64,000 nucleotides of DNA. It comes from Dermatemys mawii (lineage: Eukaryota > Chordata > Testudines > Dermatemydidae). Below, in pieces: positions 22,040 to 34,433 of this stretch. Under the pieces are notes generated by a model, which did not search any database, was not told the DNA's origin, and saw only the letters and a list, made by a program, of their open reading frames with translations. The number at the start of each line of letters is the position of its first letter. Positions within the stretch are counted from its first letter, which is position 1. Location of the stretch: contig ML677328.1 in the NCBI GenBank assembly GCA_007922305.1, positions 6,098,540-6,162,539 on the forward strand. The letters are read 5' to 3'. The position numbers were made by a program, and so were the translations under genes.

Positions 22040-22300
22040 GGGATGCAGCGGTGCCTCTGTAGTGCTGCTAGTGCAGACACTCTAAGGCTCTAAGCTGACG
22101 GGAAAGAGCTCTCCCCTCAACTTAATTACTCCACGCTTCACAAGCGGTAGTAGCCGTAGTAGTAGTTGGCAGGAGAAGCACTGTCCAAGCCGGCACTTAA
22201 CTCTTAGGTGTAACTTATGTCACACTGGGGTAGTGGGGTGGCTTACTCACCCCCCTGAACAACATAACTTATACCCACTTAAGCTGTAAGTGTACATAGC
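22040..22300. mobile_element. Fold-back miniature element fragment
   Basis: Contains tgctagtgcagacac near the left and aagctgtaagtgtacat near the right. A strong internal fold-back lies at about 22200-22290 (cttaactcttaggtgtaact against aacataacttatacccactt). The layout is similar to the elements at 8346-8900, but the family appears different. Confidence 0.5.
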
Positions 22301-22366
22301 GTGAGTTGGGTGGGTGGATCAGTTCATTTCTCCAGAGAACACCAAAACAGTGTAATGAGCTATTTT

Positions 22367-22615
22367 CAGCGGTGTTCAAAGTTTTTCCGCCGCGGCCCCT
22401 GTTCGTGGAGGAAAAACTCACGTGGCCCCCGGGGGGTATGTCCACTGAAATGCCACCACAGAAAGCGGAAGCTTCTGCTTTCCACGGCGGCATTTCGGCG
22501 GGACAAAAATAGACCGCCTTGGAGTTCGACGGCCTCCTGGGCAGGATCGGTGGTGGCGCCGGGATCTTGCGCACCCCTGGGGATGGTCTCGTGCACCCCA
22601 CTTTGAAGACCACTG
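22367..22615. mobile_element. GC-rich hAT miniature element with internal palindrome
   Basis: Terminal inverted repeats: left cagcggtgttcaaagt, right (reverse complement) cagtggtcttcaaagt. The flanks agctattt (22358-22365) and agttattt (22616-22623) match at seven of eight bases, a hAT-type duplication. A 50-bp imperfect palindrome centred on AAGCTT lies at 22447-22496. Unlike most of the window, the interior is rich in CG dinucleotides. Confidence 0.82.
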
Positions 22616-22623
22616 AGTTATTT

Positions 22624-23924
22624 GATGGGAAAGTGATACCCAACCTGCAAAAATCTCACAGACTTTAGTGACGCGCCGAAACTTCCATATGTTACTGAAT
22701 AAGCTGTTCAACCATTTGCAAGAATTTTAACTTCTCTGAGGTAAATGCCACCCTGCCAAGTCACTACACCAGCTAGCAAGTCAGTGTTTTAAGTAACTGA
22801 ATAACTAACAGTATAAATTAGTGTACTGTTTAGCTGCCAAAATAGGTAGTGAACTGAACTGACTACAGCTCCTGTTGGGCTAACACACACATGCTGAACA
22901 GGGATGCTGCTTTCTGACATTCAATAAAAGTTTCATTCTCTTACCTCCTACTATAACCATCCTCTGAACTGAATGTGTGGAAACAACAAGCACGGAAAAG
23001 AATCTTTATGTAGTCAGTGAGTGCTGAGGTACAAAATGTATCTCTAGCTGAAAAGATGGGTGAATTCAAAAGCAAGTGTCACTCACTCACTCCGTTTGAC
23101 AGGAAGCTTCTACACATCATGTTTCAACTCTGGGGAAAGCTGCTCTATTACACATCAAAATTAATTGCACACACGAAACAACTACAATCAATTTTGACCA
23201 CAGACAGCAGGGGTATAATTTGCTAGAAGTATTCGGGCAGCCTAAAAGCATTTCTGTGTTTCAAAACCATAGTGCATCTGTTCAGTTCGGCTATGCTGGA
23301 GTGGAAGCACATTCGCCACCCTGCATCTTCTGACAATAACATCAAGGAATCAACTGGCCCTTCTGGCAGACTGCCATGGTTTGGGTTCTGGCTTTATTCA
23401 GTGGAAGACTCAGTATCAGCTGTCTGCTTCCCAGATTTTTTTTTTAACTAATGCAAGCAAGTCTTTTGAGGTATACAGTATAGCAGCATTTTTACCCCCT
23501 GATATTAAGAAAAAGAAAGCAAGTTACGCAGGGATTCAAAACTTCTAACCAAAAATCATTCTAGACACAATGAAACTACAAATCTTGATAGATGCCTACT
23601 TGACTTTACGCAACAGAAAATTCTAGGACTATGCAAAAAAATTTAGTTCTGAATGGTCTATGATCACGTTGACTCCCCATTCTGCTGTATTTACATGAGC
23701 AGATGTTTCACGGCTATCAATTCAGTCTCTCACTTAATTTAAAAAATTAAAATAGCCTGGTCTTTTTCACAGTTCCTACTAAGAGTAATACTTTGAAATG
23801 TTATGAAATAATACTTATCAGTGTTCTATGCACATCACACGTCTTTACACATACTGGAAGAAAACAGAATATCAGAGTCAAGTTGTGCATAGCACACTCA
23901 GATCAGCCTCACTATTTCATTGAT
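22624..23924. other. Unannotated intronic DNA
   Basis: No gene or repeat recognised. Confidence 0.45.
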
Positions 23925-24125
23925 TAAAATACTTAATCGAAAGTCAGGAGGTATGTGTTCAACTCATCGCTGCCACTGACTCACTGGGTAACTAAAAGCA
24001 CTCTGTCTCTCAATTTCTATATCTGGAACATGGGAATAAAGAAGTCTTACTTAATCTTTGTAAGGACTTTGAGGCTTATGGATAAAAAGCAATTTGTAAG
24101 TTCTGAGAAAGTTTCCTAAAATTAG
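23925..24125 (+). repeat. MIR-type tRNA-derived SINE fragment
   Basis: Contains a degraded B-box region (gtgttcaactcatcgctgcc), then actgactcactgggtaact, ctctgtctctcaatttc and atctggaacatgggaataa. This is the order of the MIR/CORE-SINE body. It is strongly diverged, which implies great age. Confidence 0.65.
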
Positions 24126-26700
24126 TACTACTACTTAAGAAAAAAGATCATAAACAAAAGTTATAAGACTGGTCTATTTTCATTATTCATCCAAACAGAA
24201 ATTTAAAATAAAAACAACTTACAGGGAGAAAAAATAAATAAAATTGCAAAATTAGCTAAGGTTAAATAATGTATAGTATCTTTATGAAACAGGTTAGGTA
24301 AATTTTAGTATTTATTTTATTTTCCAGACATATCCCCTTCTCCTCACATACATTATAATGATAATGTTCCTTTAAAAGAGAAACCATTGTTACATTCATC
24401 TGTTACTATGGCAAAATATAACAATTCGAAACACTATAAAGCATCAACAAAATACAAACTACCATGGCTCCGCAACAGCTAATAATTACTATTAACAAAT
24501 CCTTTCATATTAGAAAGGTTTTTAAATTTACAGAAACAGGTGAATGAAAAGTGAGTTTTTGAGGAACAAAGACAAAAATATTTCTTTTTTTTTTTTGCCA
24601 ACCTGAGTTCCAGTTATGATATCTTTTAAAAATCTCACCTTGACTCTTCTGTACCAGAATATGAAAGGCATAACTTTCTGTGATTTGTACAATATTCTTT
24701 GTTTAAATTGATCTCACTCCCTTTTCATATATAGTGCTAATGAAAGCATTGATGGATAACCTTGTTACCAAATGTTTATGAATTCTTAGTGGTCTGACAT
24801 ACATCCTAAGATAATGCACTAAAATTCAAAATGAAGGTCATTTGAACTCTCAGAAATACTTCACCACAGAACTAACAAATCTGGATTATGAAAAGAGTCT
24901 GTATTTAAAATATTTAAGATCTGATCGATATAATTTTCGTTAGGAAAGTTCACAGAGGAACTACAGAGAAAGTTGTAAGAATATATGTATAATAAGTACC
25001 TGTCTACCCTTTGCCCCATGGGATAGCTCTGCATCTACACGCCACTTAAATTAAGCTGCATTCTCTAATCATGTGTTTCTATGTTTGACCTTTTGTCAAA
25101 AACCACTGAACTTTTTCAAAAAACGGCCAAACTCTGAAAACGTCTTTAGAATTCAGCTGAAACCATTCTTTTTTAAAAAAGAGCTTTGTAAGAGAAAAAG
25201 CTGACCTTTTTACTTGCATTCAATTTCTGTACGCTTGTTATATCAATGCCAGATTCCCCCTGGATGAGAGTCATGTGAGGAGGCACAGAGCTGCTAGGGG
25301 ATTCCACTAACAAAGCACAGCACCGTATGCTGGGCTAATCCTGCACCTGTGATGTGTTATTCAGCAGTTAAGAAATGTAGTCCAGACAGTGATTGCCTAA
25401 TACAGCTCAGCTGTTTTTCTCAGTACTCTCTTTGATTGTAAGCTAGCAAGCAATATTATTCCAGCCAGGCACAAAGCTATACTCAGAATACATAGCATAT
25501 GACAGTAAAAAGGTGAAAGAAAAGAAAACCCCAGATTTTTTTTTTAAGGTTTCTGACCAATACAGTATTCATTACCATTTCCAGAGCTGCCTCAGATGTG
25601 TGTGTGTGTGCAAAGCTATACTGCAGTCCTACTCTATCACTACAGCTCTTTGCAGTGCCTCTTTTCACACTGCTAAACTACATGTGATATATAACATAAT
25701 TCACTGTTCTCTCTCTCACAGTATTTAACTTTATAGATTTTTCAGTAAAAAGAACAGTTGCAAGGCCTCAAGCTTTCTTCAACTTCTCTTTCACTTACTT
25801 TTTGGGTAATATTAAAAATGCAAGTTGAAAACAATATGGTATATTAAATGGTGTGGCATACAATCAGTGATTTATCTGTGAAATTCCTAGAATGGGAACA
25901 GCCACAATAAAGGCCTTCAGGTTGTAAACTAAGACATACAATGCATCACACTACAGCCAGGGAAGAGACACTATTTTACCAGAGGGGTTTCCCTTGCTCT
26001 ACATGTATAACTGCATATAGTCCTCCAACCTCTGATGTGCATTAGTAGTTTACAGAACTTTATAAAAAAATACAGCTTAATATTCTTCACAGTAAGTCCC
26101 TGAAATCATTTAGTTGGGGAAAAAATAGTTCCAAACCTAGAGCAACTATGCCTTTAAACAGATTTACAGTGAAACATCATTTATGTACTGCAGCTCTTAA
26201 ATCTAATAAATAGCTTGTATCACCACAACCTAGTCTATAACTGTACGGCTGCTTCAAGTGATCAAAATTTTTCTTGATGATATTTATCTGAGAACGTCTG
26301 ACATTTCACCCACAGCAAATTGCTTACAGCACTTTGCACTTAATTGTTATACTCCACAAAATGACACTTTGATTTCTGCTCCTCAGTATCTAACCTAATT
26401 CCAACCTTCGAGCACAATAATTAAAACAATAAACATCTACACATTCTGAAAATGTACTGCTCCTGTCAATTACCCAGTGGAGCCTTTCCAAAGAACATTT
26501 TAAGCTTATTTCCTTTTTGAAATTAATGTTACAGAGTTGGTAGTTTTCCCAAGAGCAAATGCATCACTCAACTGAAGTCCATAATCTGGAAGCAAAATTC
26601 GAGGTTGATAAACTGGGATACTTCCTCCTCATTGTTTTTGGCTGATCTGGATCAGACTTTCTTTTGATGTACTTGGCAACAGCAATGCAGCATTATGAGC
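24126..26700. other. Unannotated AT-rich intronic DNA
   Basis: No gene recognised. It contains a poly-T tract at about 24582-24596 and a short TG repeat at about 25597-25610. Confidence 0.45.
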
Positions 26701-26710
26701 ACTTTTATCC

Positions 26711-26929
26711 TTAGTCTGATTCTAATACTTGCATAGGTTTAGCCAAAGTCAGTGGTTCTGGCACGTCTCTGTTCTTTCCACTGCATTTTGCAAATGTTTC
26801 CTCATATGGTCTTGCCTTCCCATTCACTTTTTCTTTGCAATTTCTGCATCTAAGGCTCTCTTTACCATCTTCATGAACTTTCTCAACATAGCCACGAATT
26901 AGGTCAAGTGGTCTTCCATCTTTGCTCAT
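26711..26929 (-). pseudogene. BED-type zinc finger remnant (hAT transposase N-terminus)
   Basis: The 72-codon frame starts MSKDGRPLDLIRGYVEKV and continues through ESLRCRNCKEKVNGKA. This resembles the start of a BED zinc finger, the DNA-binding domain of hAT transposases and of host genes derived from them. The C-x2-C pair is present. The following His-containing part is out of frame: the adjacent frame over 26800-26815 reads HMRKHL, and the original frame resumes at KCSGKNRDV. Two opposite frame shifts therefore seem to enclose the lost histidines. No transposase catalytic region was found nearby. Confidence 0.6.
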
Positions 26930-27030
26930 GCTGAAATATTTTGCCTTGAGTCACTACTCACTGAGTTCAGTCGCAGAAGTTGCATTCTAGCCAGCTAGGT
27001 CAAGAGACAGGGAACCGGACTGGACAATTA

Positions 27031-27179
27031 GTCTGGCAATTTACCTCACACAGAAACTTAAACTTCTGAATCTGGGAATTACCCTTCTTGGTCTGCAACA
27101 CAAAAATGTAATTTTCATTGCTAAACAAAAGAAGGGGAACCCCCAGATTCAGAAGTTTCAGTTTGAGGTAATCCAGGCA
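27031..27179. repeat. Long imperfect inverted repeat
   Basis: The left arm (about 27031-27090, including aaacttctgaatctggg) is complementary to the right arm (about 27128-27179, including cccagattcagaagttt). A loop of about 40 bp separates them. It may be a decayed miniature transposon. It lies about 100 bp from the BED remnant. Confidence 0.7.
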
Positions 27180-28544
27180 ACAGCATACAGCTTTAGTTCA
27201 AGACTCGTTTTTGTTTTATTTTACTTCCTTTAATGTCTCCTAATATGACATTTTGACAAGACGCGAAGAAGAGCCAGGATAGGGGAACTTGAGTCCCTGG
27301 TATTTTCCTCATTTCCTCATTCCTTTGTACTTGTCCCTGAGGCATGCCATCTACTGCTCTTCTCATTTCTTTGGGCTATAACATTACTCTGAATGGACGG
27401 AAATGGAGACAGCACTGCTCTCTCTCCTCCCATCTCTCCCTGGATTCTAATTCTGGTTTTCCAACAGGCAGGCAGCAATCACCAGTCAGTCATGAAGTGT
27501 GCCATCTACTGCTACTCTCCTGGCTCTGCTATGGCACTATCAGCTGCTCAGTCTAGCTGAGGAAAGGACCCACACATGGATCTGCACACCAGAGAACCAC
27601 TGTTAGTCCACCACTGCCAATGCTGAGAGTTCTGAGGTGCAGCATCAGAAACACAGAAAACGTTCAAAGGTACAGTGCAATATCCATTTTACATGAACAA
27701 TAATGTCACAATTAAAATTACCCTAGGGGAAGAGGAACAAATTACACACGACAGAAAAGCCAATAAACTAAGGGCTGGATTCACTCAACATCTACGAAAG
27801 TGGAAACTGGAATACGTCCAGAAAATCTACCTGGAGACAAGTTGGGGAAATGTATTCTACTCAACTATCCCTTCACAGTTTAAAGCACAGCCTTGAAAGT
27901 GATAGTGCAGGTTGAGAGAGAACTGAGCTAAGGAGCAGTAGAATGGATGTATGCTCACATGTTGCTGACAAATCAATAAGAATCAGCACAGATATTTGGT
28001 TTTTGCCCATCATCAGGAGATCAAGATGACAATATCCAACCAAGGTGGAGAAAGGTTTAGAACAACTGAAACAGTAATTAGGAGTATCAATGGGTAAACC
28101 CATAAACGTTCAAGGATTTAGCTTAAGCATCTTGATATTTAGATACTTATCCAAATCTATTTAGTCAGTAGGATGGGGTTAGAAGACTCCTTAAAGATGA
28201 AATTTCCCATACTTTCTGTTTCTAGTGAGGCTCAACAATGCCATAAAGTAAGCTCTCGTTGCTATGCTTTCAAGCCTCTCTGACAGTATTTCACTCCTTC
28301 TACTTTTGGAATTAAGATGCATAGAAGTATGTATAAGGGACATGAAATGGCTAATGAAACTGTTTAAAACTACATGAAAATTTGAAAGGTTTGGCTCAGT
28401 TCCCATTTTGTGTGTACAACATTACAGTGCATACATTGTGTAAAGGAACTGAAATGATGCATTACAACAAATCAGTCATCCTTCTCTCATATATATATAG
28501 ACACAGAGATACACTTAAAGAAACTTACATGTACCCCTTTACTG
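27180..28544. other. Unannotated intronic DNA
   Basis: No gene or repeat recognised. Confidence 0.45.
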
Positions 28545-28745
28545 TAGTGTCTGAGCACCTCACAATCTTTAATGTATTTAACATCACAGTGCCCTTGTGA
28601 GGGAAAGCAGTGTCTTTCATCTCCATTTTACACATGGGGAATTGAGGCAGAGAGGGGCTAAGTGACTTGCCCCGTGGAGGAGCAGGGACTTGAGCCCCAG
28701 TCTCCCATGACATATGCTAGTTCTCTAACGATTGCACCAGCCATT
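28545..28745 (-). repeat. MIR-type tRNA-derived SINE
   Basis: On the minus strand: gctcaagtccctgctcc (B-box region), ggggcaagtcacttagcccc, ctctgcctcaattccccatg, then tgtaaaatggagatgaaag. These are the characteristic blocks of MIR-type SINEs in order. It is better preserved than the copy at 23925. Confidence 0.75.
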
Positions 28746-29087
28746 CTCTCTCCTCCACCTCCCTGCCTACACAGGTTAAAGAAGAACATCTCCTGAATCG
28801 TAAATGGTCTCTCAATTATTTTTCTTTATGTAATGTAATATTTTGACACTTTAAAGCACTGCATTTAGTGACATGGACACAGTCTGCTGTGCTGTATAGT
28901 TTTCAGCACTCCAGGCAATATTATGTTCTGAATTGATTTATTTTTGTTTTTTAAATACTAAGAAAAAACATTTAAATAGAAACACGGGAGCTCAGACACA
29001 AACCAATACGGTTGATATAAATTTGACTAACATGAAATGCCTCTAATATACAGCTCACTTTACAGGCCACCAACCAAATACCTATTT

Positions 29088-30437
29088 CATAGAATATCAT
29101 AGAATTTCAGGGTTGGAAGGGACCTCAGAAGGTTATCTAGTCCAAACCCCTGCTCAAAGCAGGACCAATCCCCAACTAAATCATCCCAGCCAGGGCTTTG
29201 TCAAGCCTGACCTTAAAAACCTCTAAGGAAGGAGATTCTACCACCTCCCTAGGTAACCCATTCCAATGCTTCACCACACTCCTAGAGAAAAACTTTTTCC
29301 TAATATCCAACCTAAACCTTCCCCACTGCAACTTGAGACCATTACTCCTTGTTCTGTCATCTGGTACCACTGAGAACAGTCTAGATCCATCCTCTTTAGA
29401 ATCCCCTTTCAGGTAGTTGAAAGCAGCTATTAAATCCCCCCTCATTCTTCTCTTCTGTAGACTAAACAATCTCAGTTCTCTCAGCCTCTCCTCATAAGTC
29501 ATGTACTCCAGGCCCCTAATCATTTTTGTTGCCCTTCTCTGGACTCTTTTAAATTTTTCCACATCCTTCTTGCAGTGTGGGCTCCAAAACTGGACACAGT
29601 ACTCCAGATGAGGCCTTACCAGTGTCGAATAGAGGGGAACAATCACGTCCCTCGATCTGCTGGCAATGCCCCTACTTATACAGTCCAAAATGCCGTTAGC
29701 CTTCTTGGCAACAAGGGCACACTGTTGACTCATATGCAGCTTCTCATCCACTGTAACTCTCCAGGTCCTTTTCTGCAGAACTGCTGCCTAGCCATTTGGT
29801 TCCTAGTCTGCAGCAGTGCATGGGATTCTTCTGTCCTAAGTGCAGGACTCTGCACTTGTCCTTTTTGAACCTCATCAAATTTCTTTTGGCCCAATCCTCT
29901 AATTTGTCTAGGTCCCTCTGTATCCTGTCCCTACCCTCCAGCGTATCTACCACTCCTCCCAGTTTAGTGTCATCTGCAAACTTGCTGAGGGTGCAGTCCA
30001 TGCCATCCTCCAGATCATTGATAAAGATATTGAATAAAACCGGCCCCAGAACCGACCCTTGGGGCACTCCGCTTGATACCGGCTGCCAACTAGACATGGA
30101 GCCATTGATCACGACCAGTTGAGCCCGAAGATCCAGCCAGCTTTCTATCCATCTTATGGTCCATTCATCCAGCCCATACTTCTTTAACTTGCTGGCAAGA
30201 ATACTGTGGGAGACTGTATCAAAAGCTTTGCTAAAGTCAAGGAATAACATGTCCACTGCTTTCCCCTCATCCACAGAGCCAGTTGTCTCATTGTAGAAGG
30301 CTATTAGGTTAGTCAGGCATGATTTGCCCTTTGTAAATCTATGCTGACTGTTCCTGATCACTTTCCCCTCCTCTAAGTGCTTCAGAATTGATTCCTTGAG
30401 GACCTGCTCCATGATTTTTCCAGGGACTGAAGTCCCT
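29088..30437 (-). mobile_element. CR1 LINE, 5'-truncated, complete 3' end
   Basis: The 3' end at 29088 has the CR1-type octamer repeat (catagaat) instead of poly-A. The body carries the C-terminal two thirds of the reverse transcriptase. The 5' truncation lies near 30437, next to a short fold-back (tccagggact ga agtccctgga). It is the best-preserved transposon in the window. Confidence 0.92.
29176..30412 (-). pseudogene. CR1 reverse transcriptase, 5'-truncated, one frame shift
   Basis: The first frame (30412-29744) carries [30 protein letters not shown] and FADDTKLGG. These are the palm motifs with both catalytic aspartates of the F-A-D-D box. The second frame (29751-29176) carries [33 protein letters not shown] and [11 protein letters not shown], then a normal stop. 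The frames are joined near 29755, after SSAEKDL, by what looks like one inserted base. The N-terminal endonuclease and the start of the reverse transcriptase are absent because of 5' truncation. It cannot move by itself. Confidence 0.9.
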
Positions 30438-30794
30438 GGAAAAAAAATATTTATTTTAGGGTTCCAAAAAAAGGGAAGTGGATGGCCAAGGAGATTAGCA
30501 ACTGAATATAGAGACTAATTTCCAGTATCACCGGTTCAGAATCACTTATGATCAGCAAAAACTGAAAGTTCTCATCTGCTGGCTGTCTGATTTGCAGCCA
30601 GTGGGTAGATTGCCACCTAATAAAGTCCACCATTGCAACTGCCAATAACTGTCACCTTTGTAGACTGTCTCAGCTGAGAAGCAAAGAACTGAATGGGGGA
30701 TTGGGAGAACTACAAGGTTTAGGTCCATCAGAGAGGGCTGTGTGGCTTTGTTGCAGTCTGTGTTATACATGTTGTGTGTAAGAAAAGGCCTTGA
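30438..30794. other. Unannotated spacer between CR1 and hAT element
   Basis: About 360 bp with no recognised feature. Confidence 0.5.
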
Positions 30795-30802
30795 TTCTAG
30801 AG

Positions 30803-31117
30803 CAGGGGCTGGCAACCTTTCAGAAGTGGCGTGCCGAGCCAAGTCTTCATTTATTCACTCTAATTTAAGGTTTCACATGCTGGTAATACATTTAACATTT
30901 TTAGAAGGTCTCTTTCTATAAGTCTATAATCTATAACTAAACTATTGTTGTATGCAAAGTAAATAAGGTTTTTAAAATGTTCAAGAAGCTTCATTTAAAA
31001 TTAAATTAAAATGCAGAGCCCCCCAGACTGGTGGCCAGGACCTGGGCAGTGTGAGTGCCACTGAAAATCAGCTCGCGTGCCGCCTTTGGCACCCGTGCCA
31101 TAGGTTGCCTAACCCTG
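30803..31117 (-). mobile_element. 315-bp hAT miniature element, copy B (opposite orientation to copy A)
   Basis: Begins caggggctggcaacctttca and ends ataggttgcctaaccctg. It is bordered by a perfect 8-bp duplication ttctagag (30795-30802 and 31118-31125). It aligns over its whole length to the reverse complement of 13021-13335, and both copies are 315 bp. It is non-coding. Confidence 0.88.
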
Positions 31118-31125
31118 TTCTAGAG

Positions 31126-33290
31126 GAATCAACGTGACACTTCTCAGACTTACTAAACTGATTTTTTTTCTCATAAAAGCGCCTTCACTCGGGATCCACT
31201 TCACCCTATTATACACAGAAGTCCCTTGACCACACTCTAAAATAAAGCAAAAGGTCTGGACAGGGAAAAATAAAACATTAGCTTAAGTGCATTAATATAT
31301 TAAAATGTCACTAAAGAAAACCTAGCAAAAACGCAGCCTCTGCCAGCTCCCTAATTATTCTCTCCAGCTTCCAGTACTCAGCCTAATGCCTCCTTCAGGA
31401 TCTTGGCCAGTGCTGTTCAGAACATTATAAATATCACCAATTCCTGTAGAGATTTTATGTTGCAATATGTGCAGTGACAAACAAAACTGAATCAAGTTTA
31501 AAGGCAAATTGATGCTTTAAACCCCGAAGGAGAGGAAAGTGTGTGAATTCTGTTACATGGTTTGCTTCAGCTCAGCCTTGTATCCATATTCATAAGCAGA
31601 ACAGTTCAATGACAGGAGGTTAGAAGTGACTGAGGACAATTTTCTGTTCCCAATTAACACCAAGGCAATGAAAGCCTTGACTACCAGGCGCCATCACATA
31701 CAAACTATCCTCCCTTTGTACAGGGCCCTTGCTCTCTGTAGAGTTCAGTGTCTCCTGACTGCTCTACAGTGTAAGCAGAGGGATCATTAGTTATGACTAG
31801 GAGAGTCTAGCAGATAATGTTGACTCTTATTTCAGGAACTATTAAGCTATAAACACAGCTCTGAAAGCCATTTATCTGCATTTTAGGATAAACAGTAGAA
31901 GCTACTCAATTAAATAGATTGCAAGAAATAAGCTACGGATGCCAAAGCAAGGGACACTTAAATTTTGAAGAAGAAAATCTGTGCATTTAATAAATGCAAT
32001 CTTATATCACAAAATTATTGACAAGGAAGTGCATATGCCATTAGAGCTTACACCTCTTTGGAATATACAATAAAGAAATCCAAATCAAGCTGCAATTATG
32101 AAATGGTTAATTCAAAGCTGTGCTCAATTGTAACATGGAGAATGTACAGATGTTCTCTCGTTCGATCCCAAAGTGTAATATTCTAAAATGGAAATCCTCA
32201 GAGAAAAGTACGTTTCTATGTGCACATTTCTACCATTTGAAAATCTGATGCTATTATAGTACTGTGTGAAGGAGATAAATGTTAAAAAAAATCATGCCTG
32301 CATTTGCATTTATTATTAAGAGAATTTCTGTCTAAAAGCCACAATATATAAAATTATTTTCAGGAGAGGGAGTGACTAAAATAGAAAGTTATCTAATGAT
32401 GGTTCTTCTGCTGCCCCTCTAAGAATCTACTTATGTTAATACTCTAAGCAAAACCATCAATGAAGTATATTTACAAATAAAGTGATTTTCAGCAATGCAG
32501 CCCATATACCCCCTCTCACAAAAGGCTGGGGTAAAACACAAAGATACCTAGATTCCCTGGAGGGGAAAAGCAACAAAAAAAAAAGTTAGGTATTTTCTTT
32601 TTGTGTCAAAAACAAAAAAAAATGCTTTCTTCACACTTCCAAAAGTCAAGGGATTTTCAAAACAGTTTAGAAATCAGAAAAGAGAACACACAGGTGTGCG
32701 TTATGTCAAGAACTGAAAGCAGGCAAGATTAGGCTGGAATTTAATCCTGCCTCTGACACATTCCTGAGGGCATTATAAATACTCCCTGAAGGAATATTAT
32801 ACTAATGCTGACTAATTTTCACAAACATCACCAATCTCATAAAACTTCCTCTTTATCAGCATTATTCAAAGCTGCTTGGCTGACAACACTGAATTTGTAC
32901 CTATGTAAAAAAAATCCTTCCATGGTCTCTCCAATGTCATTTCTTCTATTCAGTTCCACTAACAATGCTCAATGGGTTGAATAAAATATATTCTGTTTCA
33001 TCACATACTAGTCTTTCAGCCATGTCCTAATGACTATGACACAGAGATTAAGAGAGAGGTTATGTTCCCTTAAATGAATATGCTGTAGAAGGCAATTCTC
33101 CAATCAGTGTCTGATAGATTTAATAAGGGTAACTTATCACAGCTATCAGGCAGGCACACCTCACCAGGGAATTAATAGCATGGTGCTCCTAAATATGGAG
33201 GGTGCTTACCTAGTACTGTAATTTTATTTGTGTTCATACTGATCTTGCTTTCTTTCCCCAAAGACATCTCCCATTTACTTTAGTGGAAAG
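31126..33290. other. Unannotated AT-rich intronic DNA
   Basis: No gene or repeat terminus recognised. Confidence 0.45.
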
Positions 33291-33334
33291 TATGTATGTA
33301 CATGTGTATGCGCACACGCACACACACACATACA
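33291..33334. repeat. CA/TG microsatellite
   Basis: A tatgtatgta block leads into gcgcacacgcacacacacac. Confidence 0.85.
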
Positions 33335-33494
33335 GTTTTGGTTATGTGATTTTCTCTAGTAAAAATTCTGTTAATCTGAACACCTTAAAAATTATGGCAC
33401 ATCTGCACATGGTTTGATTTGTGAAAAAAAGAATTTCATTTGTGCACCTTTGATGTGAGAGGAGAAGGAAGCATCCTGCATGCATACATGTGGA

Positions 33495-33640
33495 GGGCAG
33501 TCTTGCCTAATGGTGAAAGAAGGGGATGGAGAAATCAAAAGAACCAAGTTCTATTCCAGACCTGACCACTGCTTGACAGTGGGCAAAATTCTCTGTTCCT
33601 CAGTTTCTCCATCTGTAAATTATGGACAAAAAAAATTGTT
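33495..33640 (+). repeat. MIR-type SINE fragment
   Basis: Contains gcagtcttgcctaatggt, caagttctattccagacctg, gacagtgggcaaaattct, ctcagtttctccatctgtaa. The blocks follow the MIR body order on the plus strand. Confidence 0.68.
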
Positions 33641-34300
33641 TATTGATGTTCAAATAAAAGGTATTATTCAAGATTAGTGCAAAAATATTTTTTGCAGAAG
33701 CTCTTTCCACCCCTATTCTCCTCCTCCTTTTAGATAATCAAACCCCAAATACAACACAGAATAATCACACAGAGAAACTAGATACAACTGAAAGAAAAGA
33801 CATTTCTCCCCTTCCTAGTCACAACAAATAAAAAAAATAATTATACAACACCACAACCTTGAAATTATTAAAACAGTTTTAGAGCATTTCTGTTCCTACT
33901 AAGGAAAGCAGAAGACTTTATAATATTTCATTTCCCATCAATTCTGTTAACTGCCATTCATTGAACAAACAGCGGAAAGAGCGCACTGGCAATGAGCATA
34001 CTATGGAATAAGGATATTCAGGAGATATAGGACTCTTTGGGATGCTAAAAGTTTATCATTATGAGTAAAAATATAAGCAGATAATCAACAATGGAGTAAT
34101 TATAACCCCAAAGTGGAAAGAGCAAAGAGCTAGTTCCATAGATGACTGCTTCCCCCACTCCTTTCCACATGAGTTCCCCAACATCAGTATAAGTCTCTCC
34201 CACTTCCCATGAGTTACCCTAACATCCCCTTGACACCTGAGCTTACAGGTGAGGCCAGATTCTTCCCCAAAAGGATATGAGTAACTCCAGCTGCAATTGG
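33641..34300. other. Unannotated DNA
   Basis: No gene recognised. The frame at 34059-34421 (minus) overlaps the miniature element to its right and has no domain. Confidence 0.45.
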
Positions 34301-34309
34301 AGTTTCTTT

Positions 34310-34433
34310 TAGGGTGACCAGACAGCAAGTGTGAAAAATCAGGACAGAGGCTGGGGCGTAATAGGAGACTATATAAGAAAAAGCTCCAAATATCAGGACT
34401 GTCCTTATAAAATTGGAACATCTGGTCACCTTA
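34310..34433 (+). mobile_element. 124-bp hAT-like miniature element
   Basis: Termini tagggtgaccag and ctggtcacctta form a 12-bp inverted repeat with one mismatch. The perfect 8-bp duplication gtttcttt lies at 34302-34309 and 34434-34441. A second copy is at 62341-62460. Confidence 0.85.
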
